The position numbers and the translations under genes are program-made. The notes below the pieces were generated by a model, which was given only the letters and a program-made list of their open reading frames with translations, was not told where the DNA came from and did not search any database. A stretch of DNA of 64,000 nt from Pseudomonadota bacterium. Lineage in GTDB: Bacteria > Pseudomonadota > Alphaproteobacteria > Rhizobiales > Beijerinckiaceae. Below are positions 25,575 to 34,387 of the stretch, one piece after another (the first letter of the stretch is position 1; every line of letters begins with the position of its first letter). Location: NCBI GenBank assembly GCA_020161475.1, contig JAIUNQ010000002.1:1-64000 (forward strand). The letters run 5' to 3'.

Positions 25575-26573
25575 ATGACTTTGCCGCAGCAGATGCGTCA
25601 GGCCCGCTTTGTCGGTGCTGGTGGGCCGGATGTGATTCAGGTGGAGAGCGCCCCCCTGCCCGTCCCCGGCGCGGGACAGGTGCTGGTGAAGGTGGCCGCT
25701 GCGGGCGTGAACCGCCCGGATTGCTTGCAACGCGCGGGCAACTATCCGCCGCCCCCCGGTGCCACCGAGATCCCCGGCCTTGAGATTGCCGGCACCATCG
25801 TGGGCGTGGGCGAAGGGGTTTCGCCCGCCGAGATCGGCCGCGAAATCTGCGCGCTCGTCATCTCGGGCGGCTACGCGGAATACTGCGTTGCGGACCTGCC
25901 GCTGTGCCTGCCGATCCCCAAGGGGCTGAACCTGATCGAGGCTTCCGGCATCCCCGAGAACTATTACACGGTCTATGACAACGTCTTCACGCGCGGGCGG
26001 CTGAAGAAGGGTGAGACCATCCTCATCCATGGCGGGTCCAGCGGCATCGGCTCCACCGCCATCCAGCTCGCGAAAGCCTTCGGGGCCACGGTCTATGCCA
26101 CCGCCGGCACGGACGAGAAATGCGATTTCTGCCGCAAGATCGGCGCGGATGAGGCGATCAACTATCGCAAATCAGACTTCTCGGAGGAAGTGCGCCGCCT
26201 CACCGACAAGCGCGGGGTCGATGTGATCCTCGACATGGTGGGCGGACCCTATATTGCCAAGAACCTCAACCTGCTCGCGCTTGAGGGACGCCTCGTGCAG
26301 ATCGCGTTCTTGCAGCCGAGCGTGGCGGAGGTGGATTTCATGCCGCTCATGCTCAAGCGCCTCACCATGACCGGCTCGACGCTGCGCGCGCGCTCTGTCG
26401 CGCTCAAGGCCGAAATTGCCGAGAAGCTTCGCGCCGAAGTGTGGCCGCTGCTGGATTCCGGCAAGGTGCGCCCCTTTATTGATACGGTTTACCCGCTTGC
26501 CGAGGCGGCCCAGAGCCATGCGCACATGGAAGCGAGCACCCATGCGGGCAAGATCATTCTGGAGATGCGCTGA
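25575..26573 (+). CDS. NAD(P)H-quinone oxidoreductase, zinc-free MDR family
   Basis: About 332 residues of the quinone oxidoreductase/PIG3 group of medium-chain reductases. The Rossmann motif is HGGSSGIGSTAIQLAKA. The N-terminal domain has VNRPDCLQRAGNYPPPPG, typical of this family. The zinc-ligand Cys/His set of alcohol dehydrogenases is absent. The ATG at 25575 has GGGAG 9 nt upstream; ATG 25569 is only 3 nt from it. The stop overlaps the next SDR start as TGATG. Probably the first gene of a plus-strand operon divergent from the ABC operon. Confidence 0.92.
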   Translation: MTLPQQMRQARFVGAGGPDVIQVESAPLPVPGAGQVLVKVAAAGVNRPDCLQRAGNYPPPPGATEIPGLEIAGTIVGVGEGVSPAEIGREICALVISGGYAEYCVADLPLCLPIPKGLNLIEASGIPENYYTVYDNVFTRGRLKKGETILIHGGSSGIGSTAIQLAKAFGATVYATAGTDEKCDFCRKIGADEAINYRKSDFSEEVRRLTDKRGVDVILDMVGGPYIAKNLNLLALEGRLVQIAFLQPSVAEVDFMPLMLKRLTMTGSTLRARSVALKAEIAEKLRAEVWPLLDSGKVRPFIDTVYPLAEAAQSHAHMEASTHAGKIILEMR

Positions 26574-27346
26574 TGAGCGGCACGCATAAGGGCGAGGTGG
26601 TTCTCGTCACCGGCGCGGGGCGCGGCATCGGCCAGGCCATTGCCGATGCCCATGCGGCGGCAGGCGCAGCGGTGCTCTACCTCGATTTTGATCCCGCCTT
26701 GGCCAAATCGGCAGCAGAAGCTGCCATATCAAAGGGTTGGAAGGCGAAAGCCCTTTCCGCCAACGTGGGCGAACCGGCCGCGGTGGAGGCTGCGGTCGCC
26801 GAGGGCGTAGCCGCCTTCGGCCCCGTCACGGCGCTCATCAACAATGCGGGCATTTCGCCGAAATCCGGCTCAAAGGGCGGCAAGGCGCCTGTATGGGAGA
26901 TGGGGGCGGCGGAATGGGGACAGGTGCTGGATGTGAACCTTTCCGGCGCGTTCCACTGCATCAAGGCTGTCGTGCCGGGCATGATGGCAGCCAAGCGCGG
27001 CTCCATCGTCTCCATCTCGTCGGTCGCCGGGAAGACATATTGCGACATCGTGGGCGTGCATTACGCCGCCACCAAAGCCGCAATCATCGGGCTGACGAAG
27101 CACCTTGCCGGGGAGCTGGGGCCTTACGGCATCACGGTCAACGCGATTGCGCCGGGGCGGATCGACACCCCCCTGATGCGCGGCACGGTTTCCGCCGCCA
27201 ATGAGGCGGTCAAAGCCATCACCCCGCTGCAACGCTTCGGAACCCCGGAGGAAGTGGCGGCAACAGCGCTGTTCCTCACCTCAAACGCGTCGCGCTTTGT
27301 CACCGCGCAGGTGATCGATGTCGCGGGCGGATGGCTGATGACATGA
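26573..27346 (+). CDS. SDR-family oxidoreductase (first of two)
   Basis: A 257-residue classical SDR: nucleotide motif TGAGRGIGQAI, NNAGIS motif, and active site YAATKAAI. The acidic residue in LYLDFDP suggests NAD(H) use. The C-terminus FVTAQVIDVAGGWLMT is usual for FabG-like proteins. It is coupled by TGATG to the quinone oxidoreductase and followed 22 nt later by a second SDR. Its substrate is unknown, likely a polyol, sugar acid or hydroxyacid from the same pathway. Confidence 0.92.
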   Translation: MSGTHKGEVVLVTGAGRGIGQAIADAHAAAGAAVLYLDFDPALAKSAAEAAISKGWKAKALSANVGEPAAVEAAVAEGVAAFGPVTALINNAGISPKSGSKGGKAPVWEMGAAEWGQVLDVNLSGAFHCIKAVVPGMMAAKRGSIVSISSVAGKTYCDIVGVHYAATKAAIIGLTKHLAGELGPYGITVNAIAPGRIDTPLMRGTVSAANEAVKAITPLQRFGTPEEVAATALFLTSNASRFVTAQVIDVAGGWLMT

Positions 27347-27368
27347 GCGGAAGCGGAGAGATGGGAAA

Positions 27369-28112
27369 ATGAGCGGTGCGTTCGATTTTTCCGGCAAGGT
27401 GCTGGTTCTCACCGGCGCAGCAGGCAGCATCGGCGCAGCCATTGCGCGCGCGTATCTCGCGCTGGGTGGTTCCTGTGTGCTCACCGACCTTTCGCAAACC
27501 GCACTGGATGGGCTGGCAAAGGATTTGAACACGCCGGATCGCGTGCTCACGGTGCAGCACGACGTCACCTCCCCCGAGGCCGCCAATGCGGTGGTCGAGG
27601 CGGCGATCCAACGCTTCGGGCGCATCGATCATCTCGTCACCGGTGCGGGGCTTTATCGCGATGCCACCGTTGCCACGATGTCAGATGCCGAATGGCGGCA
27701 ATCCATCGCCATCAATCTGGACGGCGTGTTCTATTGCTGCCGGGCGGCAGCGGCGCACCTCGAACCCGGCGGGGCGATCGTCAACATTGCCTCGCTTGCA
27801 GGGCAGCGCGGCTCGAAGGACCACGGCCATTATGCGGCGGCCAAGGGCGGGGTACTCTCGCTCAGCCGTACGCTGGCCTGGGAGCTGGCGCCGGACGTGC
27901 GGGTGAACGCCATCTCGCCCGGCCTGATCGAGGGGCCGATGGTGCAGCCGCTGCTCGCCGCGCGCGGCCCCGCGCTGATGGCGCAGACCCCGCTGGGGCG
28001 GCTGGGCACGGCGGAAGAAGTTGCCAAAGCAACGCTTTTCCTGCTCTCCGATTGGGCCAGCTTCATCACAGGAGAATCGCTTCAGGTGAATGGTGGGCTT
28101 TACATGACCTGA
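27369..28112 (+). CDS. SDR-family oxidoreductase (second of two)
   Basis: A 247-residue classical SDR: motif TGAAGSIGAAIA, active site YAAAKGGVLSLS, C-terminus ESLQVNGGLYMT. It is only distantly similar to the SDR just upstream, so this is not a recent tandem copy. A ribosome-like GGAGAG is 10 nt before the ATG. With the preceding genes it forms a short operon of reductases next to a GntR regulator. Confidence 0.92.
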   Translation: MSGAFDFSGKVLVLTGAAGSIGAAIARAYLALGGSCVLTDLSQTALDGLAKDLNTPDRVLTVQHDVTSPEAANAVVEAAIQRFGRIDHLVTGAGLYRDATVATMSDAEWRQSIAINLDGVFYCCRAAAAHLEPGGAIVNIASLAGQRGSKDHGHYAAAKGGVLSLSRTLAWELAPDVRVNAISPGLIEGPMVQPLLAARGPALMAQTPLGRLGTAEEVAKATLFLLSDWASFITGESLQVNGGLYMT

Positions 28113-28172
28113 TCTTTCGGGTTGCCGCTTGCCTCGTTTATGATCCTTCCTCGAACCGCAAGGAGCGCCTGC

Positions 28173-28934
28173 GTGAAAAGCGTGACACCGCAAGATGACG
28201 CCCCTCCGCTGGAGACGGCCCGCCCGCAAACGCTGCACCGTGCGCCCTCGCTGGCCGACACGCTTGCGGCGCGCCTGCGCGAGGAGATTCTGGCCGGGCA
28301 TTTGACCGCCGGAGACAAGCTCCCCAGCGAGCACGAGATTTCCGAGAAATATGGCGTCTCCCGCCCCACGGTGCGCGAGGCCATCGGGCGGCTCAGGCAT
28401 GATGGACTGGTGGTGAGCCGTCAGGGCTCGGGCGTCTTCGTGGCCGACCCGCAGGCCGCGAGCGTGTTTCGCCTTGATGTGCAGGACTTTGAGAACCGTG
28501 AGGAAGTGCGCCACATCGTCGAGCTGCTGATCGGGGTGGAGGGCGTTGCGACACAGCTTGCCGCCGAGCGTCGCTCCGAGGCGGATCTTGTTGCAATCAA
28601 GGCGCGGCTCGATGCGGTGCAGGACGCGATCGACCGGGGTGAGCCGGGCGTGGAGGAAGATGTGGCGTTTCATCGCGCCATTATCGAGGCCACCGGCAAC
28701 CCCTATTTCCGCGATCTGTCGGAGTTCCTGGACCGCAAGGTCCGCAGCTTCATCCGCACGGCGCGGCAGAATTCCGCGCGCTTTTCGGGCCTTGCGCAGA
28801 TGGTGCAGGCCGAGCACGTGGAGATCTACAAGGCGATTGCCGCCGGGGATGGCCCTGCGGCGCGCGCGGCGGCGGAGCTGCACGTGAACAACGCTGCCGG
28901 TCGCCTGCGTCTTTATGTGGGCGGGAGCGCGTGA
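28173..28934 (+). CDS. GntR-family (FadR/FCD) transcriptional regulator
   Basis: About 253 residues: an N-terminal winged helix (LREEILAGHLTAGDKLPSE and YGVSRPTVREAIGRL) and a C-terminal FCD ligand domain. The metal-binding pattern of FCD proteins is visible as DVAFHRAIIEATGN and later EHVEIYKAI and ELHVNNAAG. I choose the GTG at 28173 with AAGGAG 7 nt upstream; an ATG start at 28122 would add residues outside the family. Likely controls the flanking catabolic and transport genes, with an acid metabolite as ligand. It overlaps the convergent LysR gene by 22 nt. Confidence 0.9.
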   Translation: MKSVTPQDDAPPLETARPQTLHRAPSLADTLAARLREEILAGHLTAGDKLPSEHEISEKYGVSRPTVREAIGRLRHDGLVVSRQGSGVFVADPQAASVFRLDVQDFENREEVRHIVELLIGVEGVATQLAAERRSEADLVAIKARLDAVQDAIDRGEPGVEEDVAFHRAIIEATGNPYFRDLSEFLDRKVRSFIRTARQNSARFSGLAQMVQAEHVEIYKAIAAGDGPAARAAAELHVNNAAGRLRLYVGGSA

Positions 28935-29821
28935 GCGCGGCGGCTTTGCTCGCCCTTCATGGTGCGGGTGATCCAATCCACGAAAGCGCCGATGTCGGGG
29001 TGGCCGTGATCCTCACGCCGGTAGATCAGCCGATGCGCCACAACCGGAAACCCAACTTCCCCGAAGGGCATCACCAGCGTGCGCTGGCGCAGGTGGGTGG
29101 CCGCCTGAAGCGTTGATTCCAGCACCAGCCCCAGCCCATCACTGGCCGCCGCCAATGCAAGGTGCGCCCGATCGAACTGGAAGCCGCGCGGGTTGAGCAT
29201 CACGCCCGGCGCAAAGCGGGCCGACCATTGCGGCCATTGCACCACGCAGCGCAGCGAATGCAACAGCGGCACGCGGCTGATGTCCGAAATTGCGCCGATA
29301 TGGTTCTCCGCGATGAAAGCGGGGCTCGCCAGCGGCAGGATGGTTTCCTCCGCTAGCACAATGGCCTCGCAAGTCTCCGGCACCGGGCGCGCGTATTGAA
29401 TGTCGATCAGGATGCCGTCCTGCCCCAGCCGGGCAGGCTCGTGGCTGGCAAAGATCGAGATGTCGATGGCGGGATTTTCACGCATGAAATCCTTCAGGCG
29501 CGGCACCAGCCAGAGCGTGGCGAAACTCGGCGAGCAATGGATGGGCAGGCGACGGGCGCCCGCCCCGGTGGCAAGGCGGCTGGTGGCCGCCATCAAGCGG
29601 GCAAAACTCTCGCCGATGGTGGTGGCATAGGCCAGCGCTTCCTCTGTGGGGGTCACCTGCCGCTTGTCCCGCAGAAACAGGCGCTGGCCCAGCATCCCCT
29701 CCAGCGCGCGCATCTGATGGCTGATGGCGGAGGGGGTCAGCCCCAGCGATTTCGCAGCCCCGGCAAAGCTGCCCGATTCAATTACGGCCTGAAACGTGGC
29801 GAGCCATTGCAGGGGCGGCAT
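28913..29821 (-). CDS. LysR-family (GcvA-like) transcriptional regulator
   Basis: About 302 residues. The helix-turn-helix is FAGAAKSLGLTPSAISHQMRA, preceded by MPPLQWLATFQAVIESGSF; that MPPL start matches the GcvA group, so I take ATG 29821 rather than GTG 29833. The LysR substrate domain follows. It is divergent from the SAF-domain dehydrogenase/TRAP unit, the usual layout for a LysR and its target. The 259-bp gap between them has no clear T-N11-A site I can defend. Confidence 0.9.
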   Translation of the reverse strand: MPPLQWLATFQAVIESGSFAGAAKSLGLTPSAISHQMRALEGMLGQRLFLRDKRQVTPTEEALAYATTIGESFARLMAATSRLATGAGARRLPIHCSPSFATLWLVPRLKDFMRENPAIDISIFASHEPARLGQDGILIDIQYARPVPETCEAIVLAEETILPLASPAFIAENHIGAISDISRVPLLHSLRCVVQWPQWSARFAPGVMLNPRGFQFDRAHLALAAASDGLGLVLESTLQAATHLRQRTLVMPFGEVGFPVVAHRLIYRREDHGHPDIGAFVDWITRTMKGEQSRRAHALPPT

Positions 29822-30080
29822 ATTGGTCAGCACTGATGAAAATTCCTCGTCATTGGCTGCATGCTATTTCGCTTTTCCGCAAATGGAAACGTGTTAGCGT
29901 TCACTTTGAGGAATGCGGCTCATGAAACAAAGAAGCCGCAACCGGATGGGAAGAAACGGACGCCCAAGGGCGGCAGGCTGGAATTTGATGATTCCGGCGG
30001 CAGTGGTTTGTGCGCCTTTTTTCCCTCCCCTCACGTGTCTGTCCGGCGCTCACGCCGAAGGGAAAGGGAAGGCCCGAACC

Positions 30081-31421
30081 ATGAATCTTCATCGTATGCT
30101 GCTGGAGCGAAAAGCCGCCGGAAAGCCGATCACCATCGGCATCATCGGCGCGGGCAAGTTCGGCACGATGTTCCTCTCGCAGGCCCGCCAGACCGACGGC
30201 ATGCATATTGTTGCGGTGGCGGACCTGAACCCTGCACGCGCCCGATCCCAGCTCAAGCTGGCCTGCTGGCCCGAGGAGCAATACGCGGCGACCTCGCTCG
30301 ACGATGCGCTCCAGCATCGCTCCACGCTGATCACGGAGAACGGCGACAGCCTCGTCAACCACCCCGGCATCGAGGTGATCATCGAGGCGACAGGTGATCC
30401 GGGCGCGGGCATCCGCTTTGCGCTCAAAGCCATCGAGAACGGCAAGCACATCGTGATGGTGAATGTGGAGGCCGACGCGGTGGCTGGCCCCCTTCTGGCG
30501 CGCAAGGCCAAGCAGGCAGGCGTGGTCTACTCGCTGGCCTGGGGCGACCAGCCCGCGCTGATCGCCGACCATGTCGACTGGGCGCGCGCCTCCGGGTTCA
30601 AGGTGGTCTGCGCGGGCAAGGGCACGCGCTATCACCCGACCTATCATCAATCCACCCCCGCCACCGTGTGGGACATCCTTGATCGCTACATGCACATCAA
30701 GGATCGCAACTCCATCAATCCGAAGATGTTCAACTCCTTCGTGGATGGCACCAAGTCCGGCATCGAGATGACGGCCGTATGCAACGCCACAGGGCTTGTG
30801 CCGCAGAGCGAGGGCCTCTCCTTTCCGCCCGCAACGCGCTTCGAGCATGCCGAGATCTGCAAGCCGAGGGCGGACGGCGGCATCCTCGAATTCAAGGGCA
30901 CGACGGAAGTCACCTCCTCGCTCTACCGCGATGAGAGCGATGTGCCCCATGCCCTGCTGATGGGCACCTATGTCGTGTTCGAAACCGACAGCGCCTATTC
31001 CGAGGAATGCTTCCGGGAATATTCGATGCTGGCGGACAAATCGGGCAAATACGCCTGTCTCTACCGCCCCATCCACATGATCGGGCTGGAGCTGGGCATC
31101 TCGGTGGCCTCCGCCGCGCTGCGCAAGGAGCCGACCGGCGCGCCGATCTGCTTCAACGCCGACGTGGTCGCCACCGCCAAGCGCGATCTGAAAGCGGGCG
31201 AGATGCTCGATGGTGAGGGCGGCTTCTGTGTGTGGGGCAAGCAGACCCCGGCCAAGGCCTCGCTGGAACAGGGCTATCTGCCCCTCGGCCTCGCCCACAA
31301 GGTGAAGCTCAAGCGCGACATCAAGCTCGGCGAGCGCCTGAAGTGGTCGGATGTCGATTACGACCCGAATGATCAGGCGGTGAAAGTCCGCCGCGAGATG
31401 GAACAGACCTTCTCGGCCTGA
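30081..31421 (+). CDS. NAD(P)-dependent oxidoreductase with SAF domain (homoserine dehydrogenase-like)
   Basis: A 446-residue protein with an N-terminal Rossmann domain (IGIIGAGKFGTMFLSQA) similar to homoserine dehydrogenases and a C-terminal SAF domain (KRDLKAGEMLDGEGG, KRDIKLGERL). Proteins of this type occur in sugar-acid and branched polyol catabolism clusters, often with TRAP transporters. The ATG at 30081 follows GGGAAGG; an in-frame extension to 29913 looks non-coding. It is upstream of dctPQM but separated by a hairpin. The true homoserine dehydrogenase of the cell is encoded at 40.6-41.9 kb. Confidence 0.88.
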   Translation: MNLHRMLLERKAAGKPITIGIIGAGKFGTMFLSQARQTDGMHIVAVADLNPARARSQLKLACWPEEQYAATSLDDALQHRSTLITENGDSLVNHPGIEVIIEATGDPGAGIRFALKAIENGKHIVMVNVEADAVAGPLLARKAKQAGVVYSLAWGDQPALIADHVDWARASGFKVVCAGKGTRYHPTYHQSTPATVWDILDRYMHIKDRNSINPKMFNSFVDGTKSGIEMTAVCNATGLVPQSEGLSFPPATRFEHAEICKPRADGGILEFKGTTEVTSSLYRDESDVPHALLMGTYVVFETDSAYSEECFREYSMLADKSGKYACLYRPIHMIGLELGISVASAALRKEPTGAPICFNADVVATAKRDLKAGEMLDGEGGFCVWGKQTPAKASLEQGYLPLGLAHKVKLKRDIKLGERLKWSDVDYDPNDQAVKVRREMEQTFSA

Positions 31422-31428
31422 GGCCAGA

Positions 31429-31456
31429 CCCGGCTTCTTGGGGAGCCGGGGCTTTT
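31429..31456 (+). terminator. Terminator-like hairpin before dctP
   Basis: Arms CCCGGCT/AGCCGGG with an 8-nt loop are followed by GCTTTT, just after the stop of the SAF-domain gene. It could end or attenuate that transcript ahead of the TRAP genes. Confidence 0.5.
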
Positions 31457-31472
31457 CACCGCCAGAGCCCGA

Positions 31473-31492
31473 AACAATCGGCCGGCATTGTT
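31473..31492. promoter_or_regulatory. Inverted repeat upstream of the TRAP genes
   Basis: AACAAT and ATTGTT form 6-bp arms around an 8-bp centre containing CGGCCG, 18 bp before the dctP start. A regulator site or RNA hairpin near the ribosome site (TTGAGGGAGG) is possible; no family can be assigned. Confidence 0.35.
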
Positions 31493-31510
31493 CCTTGAGG
31501 GAGGAAGACC

Positions 31511-32506
31511 ATGACGACGCTTTTTGACCGTAAGGCCACCCGACGTTCCGTTCTTGCCGGCGCTGCCGGCATGGCCGGGCTGATCGCCGCACCCGCCGTG
31601 TTGCGCGCGCAGACCATGAAGCTGATCGGTGCTTCGGCCACGCCGACAACGGACTTCATCGCCCAAAGCCTCGATTTCTTCGCGGCACGCCTCAAGGAGC
31701 TGACCAAGGGCCAACTCGACACCACAAACCATCACGCCGGATCGCTGGGCGGCGAGCGTGACCACGTGGAGAGCCTGCTCAACGGCTCGATGCAGTTCGC
31801 CTCGCCCGGCGGGGCCATCGTCGGCGGCTGGTACAAGCCCGCCGAGGTCTGGACCTATCCCTATATGTTCAAGGATGTGGCCCACAAAGACCGCGTGATG
31901 ACCGCCTTGATGCCGGAATATGGCGAGGAAGCCGCTGCCCAAAGCAAGCTGCGTCCGCTGGGGGCCATTCCGCGCATGCCGCGTATGCTTTCCTCCAGCC
32001 GCCTCGTGAAAGGCCCGGCGGATATGAAGGGCTTCAAGGTGCGCGTGCCGGAGACGACCATGTGGCGCCGCACCTTCGAGCGCTTTGGCGCCTCCCCCAC
32101 CCCGCTGCCATGGCCGGAGGTGTTTCAGGCGCTCAAGTCCGGCATCATCGAGGGGCAGGAAAACCCGATGGCGCTGACGTATAACGGCGGCATCTTCGAT
32201 GTGAACAACCACTTCGCGCTGACCGAGCACATGATGCAGGACAATCAGGTCGTCACCTCGGAAGCCTTCTTCCGCAAGATCAATGACGAGCAGCGCAAGG
32301 CCGTCCTTCAGGCCGCCCGCGACATGGAAGACGCGATGCGCGCCAAGGTGATTGCGGATGACAAGGAGATTCTCGCCAAGGTGCAGGCCAAGGGCGTGAA
32401 GATCAACGAGGTGGACAAGGACGCCTTCCGCAAGACGCTTGAGGGCATGGAGACGGAATTCCCGCACGTGAAGAAGTGGGTCGAGCGCATCAAGACGATT
32501 GCCTGA
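31511..32506 (+). CDS. dctP: TRAP transporter substrate-binding protein (DctP family)
   Basis: A 331-residue periplasmic binding protein. The N-terminus has RKATRRSVLAGAAGMAGLIA and ends AVLRAQ, a Tat-like signal peptide. Family motifs include GSLGGERDHVESL and RVPETTMWRRTFERFGASP, with the conserved Arg that binds carboxylates. A strong GAGGGAGG ribosome site precedes the ATG. With DctQ and DctM it forms a sodium-driven uptake system for an organic acid, probably the substrate of the SAF-domain enzyme or the neighbouring catabolic genes. Confidence 0.94.
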   Translation: MTTLFDRKATRRSVLAGAAGMAGLIAAPAVLRAQTMKLIGASATPTTDFIAQSLDFFAARLKELTKGQLDTTNHHAGSLGGERDHVESLLNGSMQFASPGGAIVGGWYKPAEVWTYPYMFKDVAHKDRVMTALMPEYGEEAAAQSKLRPLGAIPRMPRMLSSSRLVKGPADMKGFKVRVPETTMWRRTFERFGASPTPLPWPEVFQALKSGIIEGQENPMALTYNGGIFDVNNHFALTEHMMQDNQVVTSEAFFRKINDEQRKAVLQAARDMEDAMRAKVIADDKEILAKVQAKGVKINEVDKDAFRKTLEGMETEFPHVKKWVERIKTIA

Positions 32507-32577
32507 CCGTGAGCCGGGCGCCGCGCGGCCCAAGGCCAACGCACCCGGCATCCCCTTTCCGCTATCGGAGTGCGTGA

Positions 32578-33093
32578 ATGTCTTCTCCCGGTTCTTTCGC
32601 CCGTCTGTGGGGCAGGCTCTGCGAGGGGGCCGATCAGCTCTCGCGCGCCATTGTGGGCGGCTCGATCCTCGCCATTGTCCTCATCACACTGGTGGCGGTC
32701 TGGTATCGCTATGTGCTCAGCGCGCCGCTCTCCTGGAGCGAGCAGGTGTGCCGCATCCTGTTTGTGTGGTCTGTATTTGCCGGGGCTGCGGTGCTCTATC
32801 GGCAGATGCTGCACATCGCCATCGACATGTTCGTGGTGATGATGCCGAGGCCGCTGCAGGGGCTCGTTTTCTGGGTCAACCAGCTGCTGATGCTGGCCAG
32901 CGCGCTTCTGCTGTTCATCTATGGCCTGCGCATCTCGCTGGACAACATGGGCCAGACCTTCGGCGCGCTCGATATCACCCCGTCCTGGTTCTATTTCGCC
33001 GCGCCATATTGCGGGCTGCTGATGATGCTTTTCTTCGTCGAGAAGCTGGTTGACCCCGTACGGCGCGAGCCGGACGGCGCAGTGCACCTGTGA
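32578..33093 (+). CDS. dctQ: TRAP transporter small membrane subunit (DctQ)
   Basis: A 171-residue protein with four hydrophobic segments, as expected for DctQ. The motif LSWSEQVCRILFVWSVFAGA is the typical region between segments 2 and 3. It lies 71 nt after dctP and 13 nt before dctM. It holds the binding-protein docking role together with DctM. Confidence 0.93.
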   Translation: MSSPGSFARLWGRLCEGADQLSRAIVGGSILAIVLITLVAVWYRYVLSAPLSWSEQVCRILFVWSVFAGAAVLYRQMLHIAIDMFVVMMPRPLQGLVFWVNQLLMLASALLLFIYGLRISLDNMGQTFGALDITPSWFYFAAPYCGLLMMLFFVEKLVDPVRREPDGAVHL

Positions 33094-33106
33094 GGGAGAC
33101 GGCAGC

Positions 33107-34387
33107 ATGGCTTCCATCCTGATGTTTTCCTTCCTCGTGCTGATGACCATCGGCCTGCCCATCGGCTTTGCCATGGCGCTGGGCGCTGCGATCACGGTGG
33201 GCGCGCATGAGTCCCTGCCGCTTGCCGTGGTGGTGCAGCGGGCGCTGCTGGGGGCGGACAACTTCTCCCTGCTCGCCATCCCGTTCTTCATTCTGGCCGG
33301 CAACATCATGAATGTCGGCGGGATCACCAACCGCATCATCAACTTCGCCAATGCCTGCGTCGGGCGGTTCGCGGGTGGGCTGGGGCTCACCACGGTGATG
33401 AGCTGCATGGTGTTCTCAGGCGTTTCGGGCTCGGCGGTGGCGGATGCCACGGCGCTGGGCAAGGTGCTCGTGCCGGGCATGAAGAAGGCCGATTACGACC
33501 CCGGCTTTGCCGCTGCCATCACGGCCTCTGCCTCGGTGATGGGGCCGATCATTCCGCCTTCGATCCCGCTGGTGATTTATGGCCTGACCGTGGGCAAGGG
33601 CGTCTCGGTCGCGGCGCTGTTCCTCGGCGGCGTGGTGCCGGGCATCATGCTGGGTCTGGGGCTGGCGGTCGTGACTTTCATCATCGCCCGCAAGCGCCGG
33701 TATCCGGTGCATCAGGCGGTGCCGATGCGCGAGGTGCTCTCCTACGGCTCCAAGGCGATCTGGGCGCTTATGATGCCCTTCGTCATCCTGTTCGGGGTGA
33801 CGGGCGGCGTGGTCACGGTCACGGAAAGCGCGGCCTTTGCGGTGCTTTACGCGCTGTTTGTCTCGATGGTGATCCACCGCGAGCTGAGTGTGAACCAGCT
33901 CTGGCGCATCTTCGTGCAATCGGGGCTGGATTCCGCCGTGGTGATGATCATCATCGCCTTTGCTGGCGCTTTTGGCTGGCTGATGGCTGTCTCCGGCCTG
34001 CCGCGCGAGATCGCGGCTTGGATCGGTAGCTATTCCAGCAACCCGCTCGTCATCCTCATGCTGATCAACGGGCTGCTGCTCATCGTCGGTTGCTTCATGG
34101 AGGCCATTGCCGCCATGATCATCCTGATCCCGGTTCTGGTGCCCATCGTGCAGGCGGCGGGGGTGGATCTCGTCCACTTCGGGCTGGTGATGGTCTTCAA
34201 CCTGATGCTGGGCCTGCTCACGCCCCCTGTCGGCATTTTGCTCTATATCTGCGGGAATTTCGCGGGGGTGAAGATCGAACGCGTGGTGCGGGAGGTTCTG
34301 CCCTTCCTCGCGGTGGGCCTGGGTGTTCTGCTGCTCATCACGCTGTTTCCCAAGCTGGTGCTGTGGCTTCCGAAAATGGTGATGTGA
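33107..34387 (+). CDS. dctM: TRAP transporter large permease subunit (DctM)
   Basis: A 426-residue membrane protein with about twelve hydrophobic segments. Family motifs include PFFILAGNIMNVGGIT, GVSGSAVADATALG and IIPPSIPLVIYG. The ATG at 33107 has GAGGGAG upstream, and the frame upstream of it overlaps dctQ and is not needed. The stop overlaps the next gene as TGATG, so the downstream small membrane protein is co-translated. Confidence 0.95.
   Translation: MASILMFSFLVLMTIGLPIGFAMALGAAITVGAHESLPLAVVVQRALLGADNFSLLAIPFFILAGNIMNVGGITNRIINFANACVGRFAGGLGLTTVMSCMVFSGVSGSAVADATALGKVLVPGMKKADYDPGFAAAITASASVMGPIIPPSIPLVIYGLTVGKGVSVAALFLGGVVPGIMLGLGLAVVTFIIARKRRYPVHQAVPMREVLSYGSKAIWALMMPFVILFGVTGGVVTVTESAAFAVLYALFVSMVIHRELSVNQLWRIFVQSGLDSAVVMIIIAFAGAFGWLMAVSGLPREIAAWIGSYSSNPLVILMLINGLLLIVGCFMEAIAAMIILIPVLVPIVQAAGVDLVHFGLVMVFNLMLGLLTPPVGILLYICGNFAGVKIERVVREVLPFLAVGLGVLLLITLFPKLVLWLPKMVM

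Noticed and set aside
29913..30080. In-frame N-terminal extension of the SAF-domain gene
   Set aside because: The extension is Arg/Pro-rich without similarity to the family; a good ribosome site GGGAAGG precedes ATG 30081.
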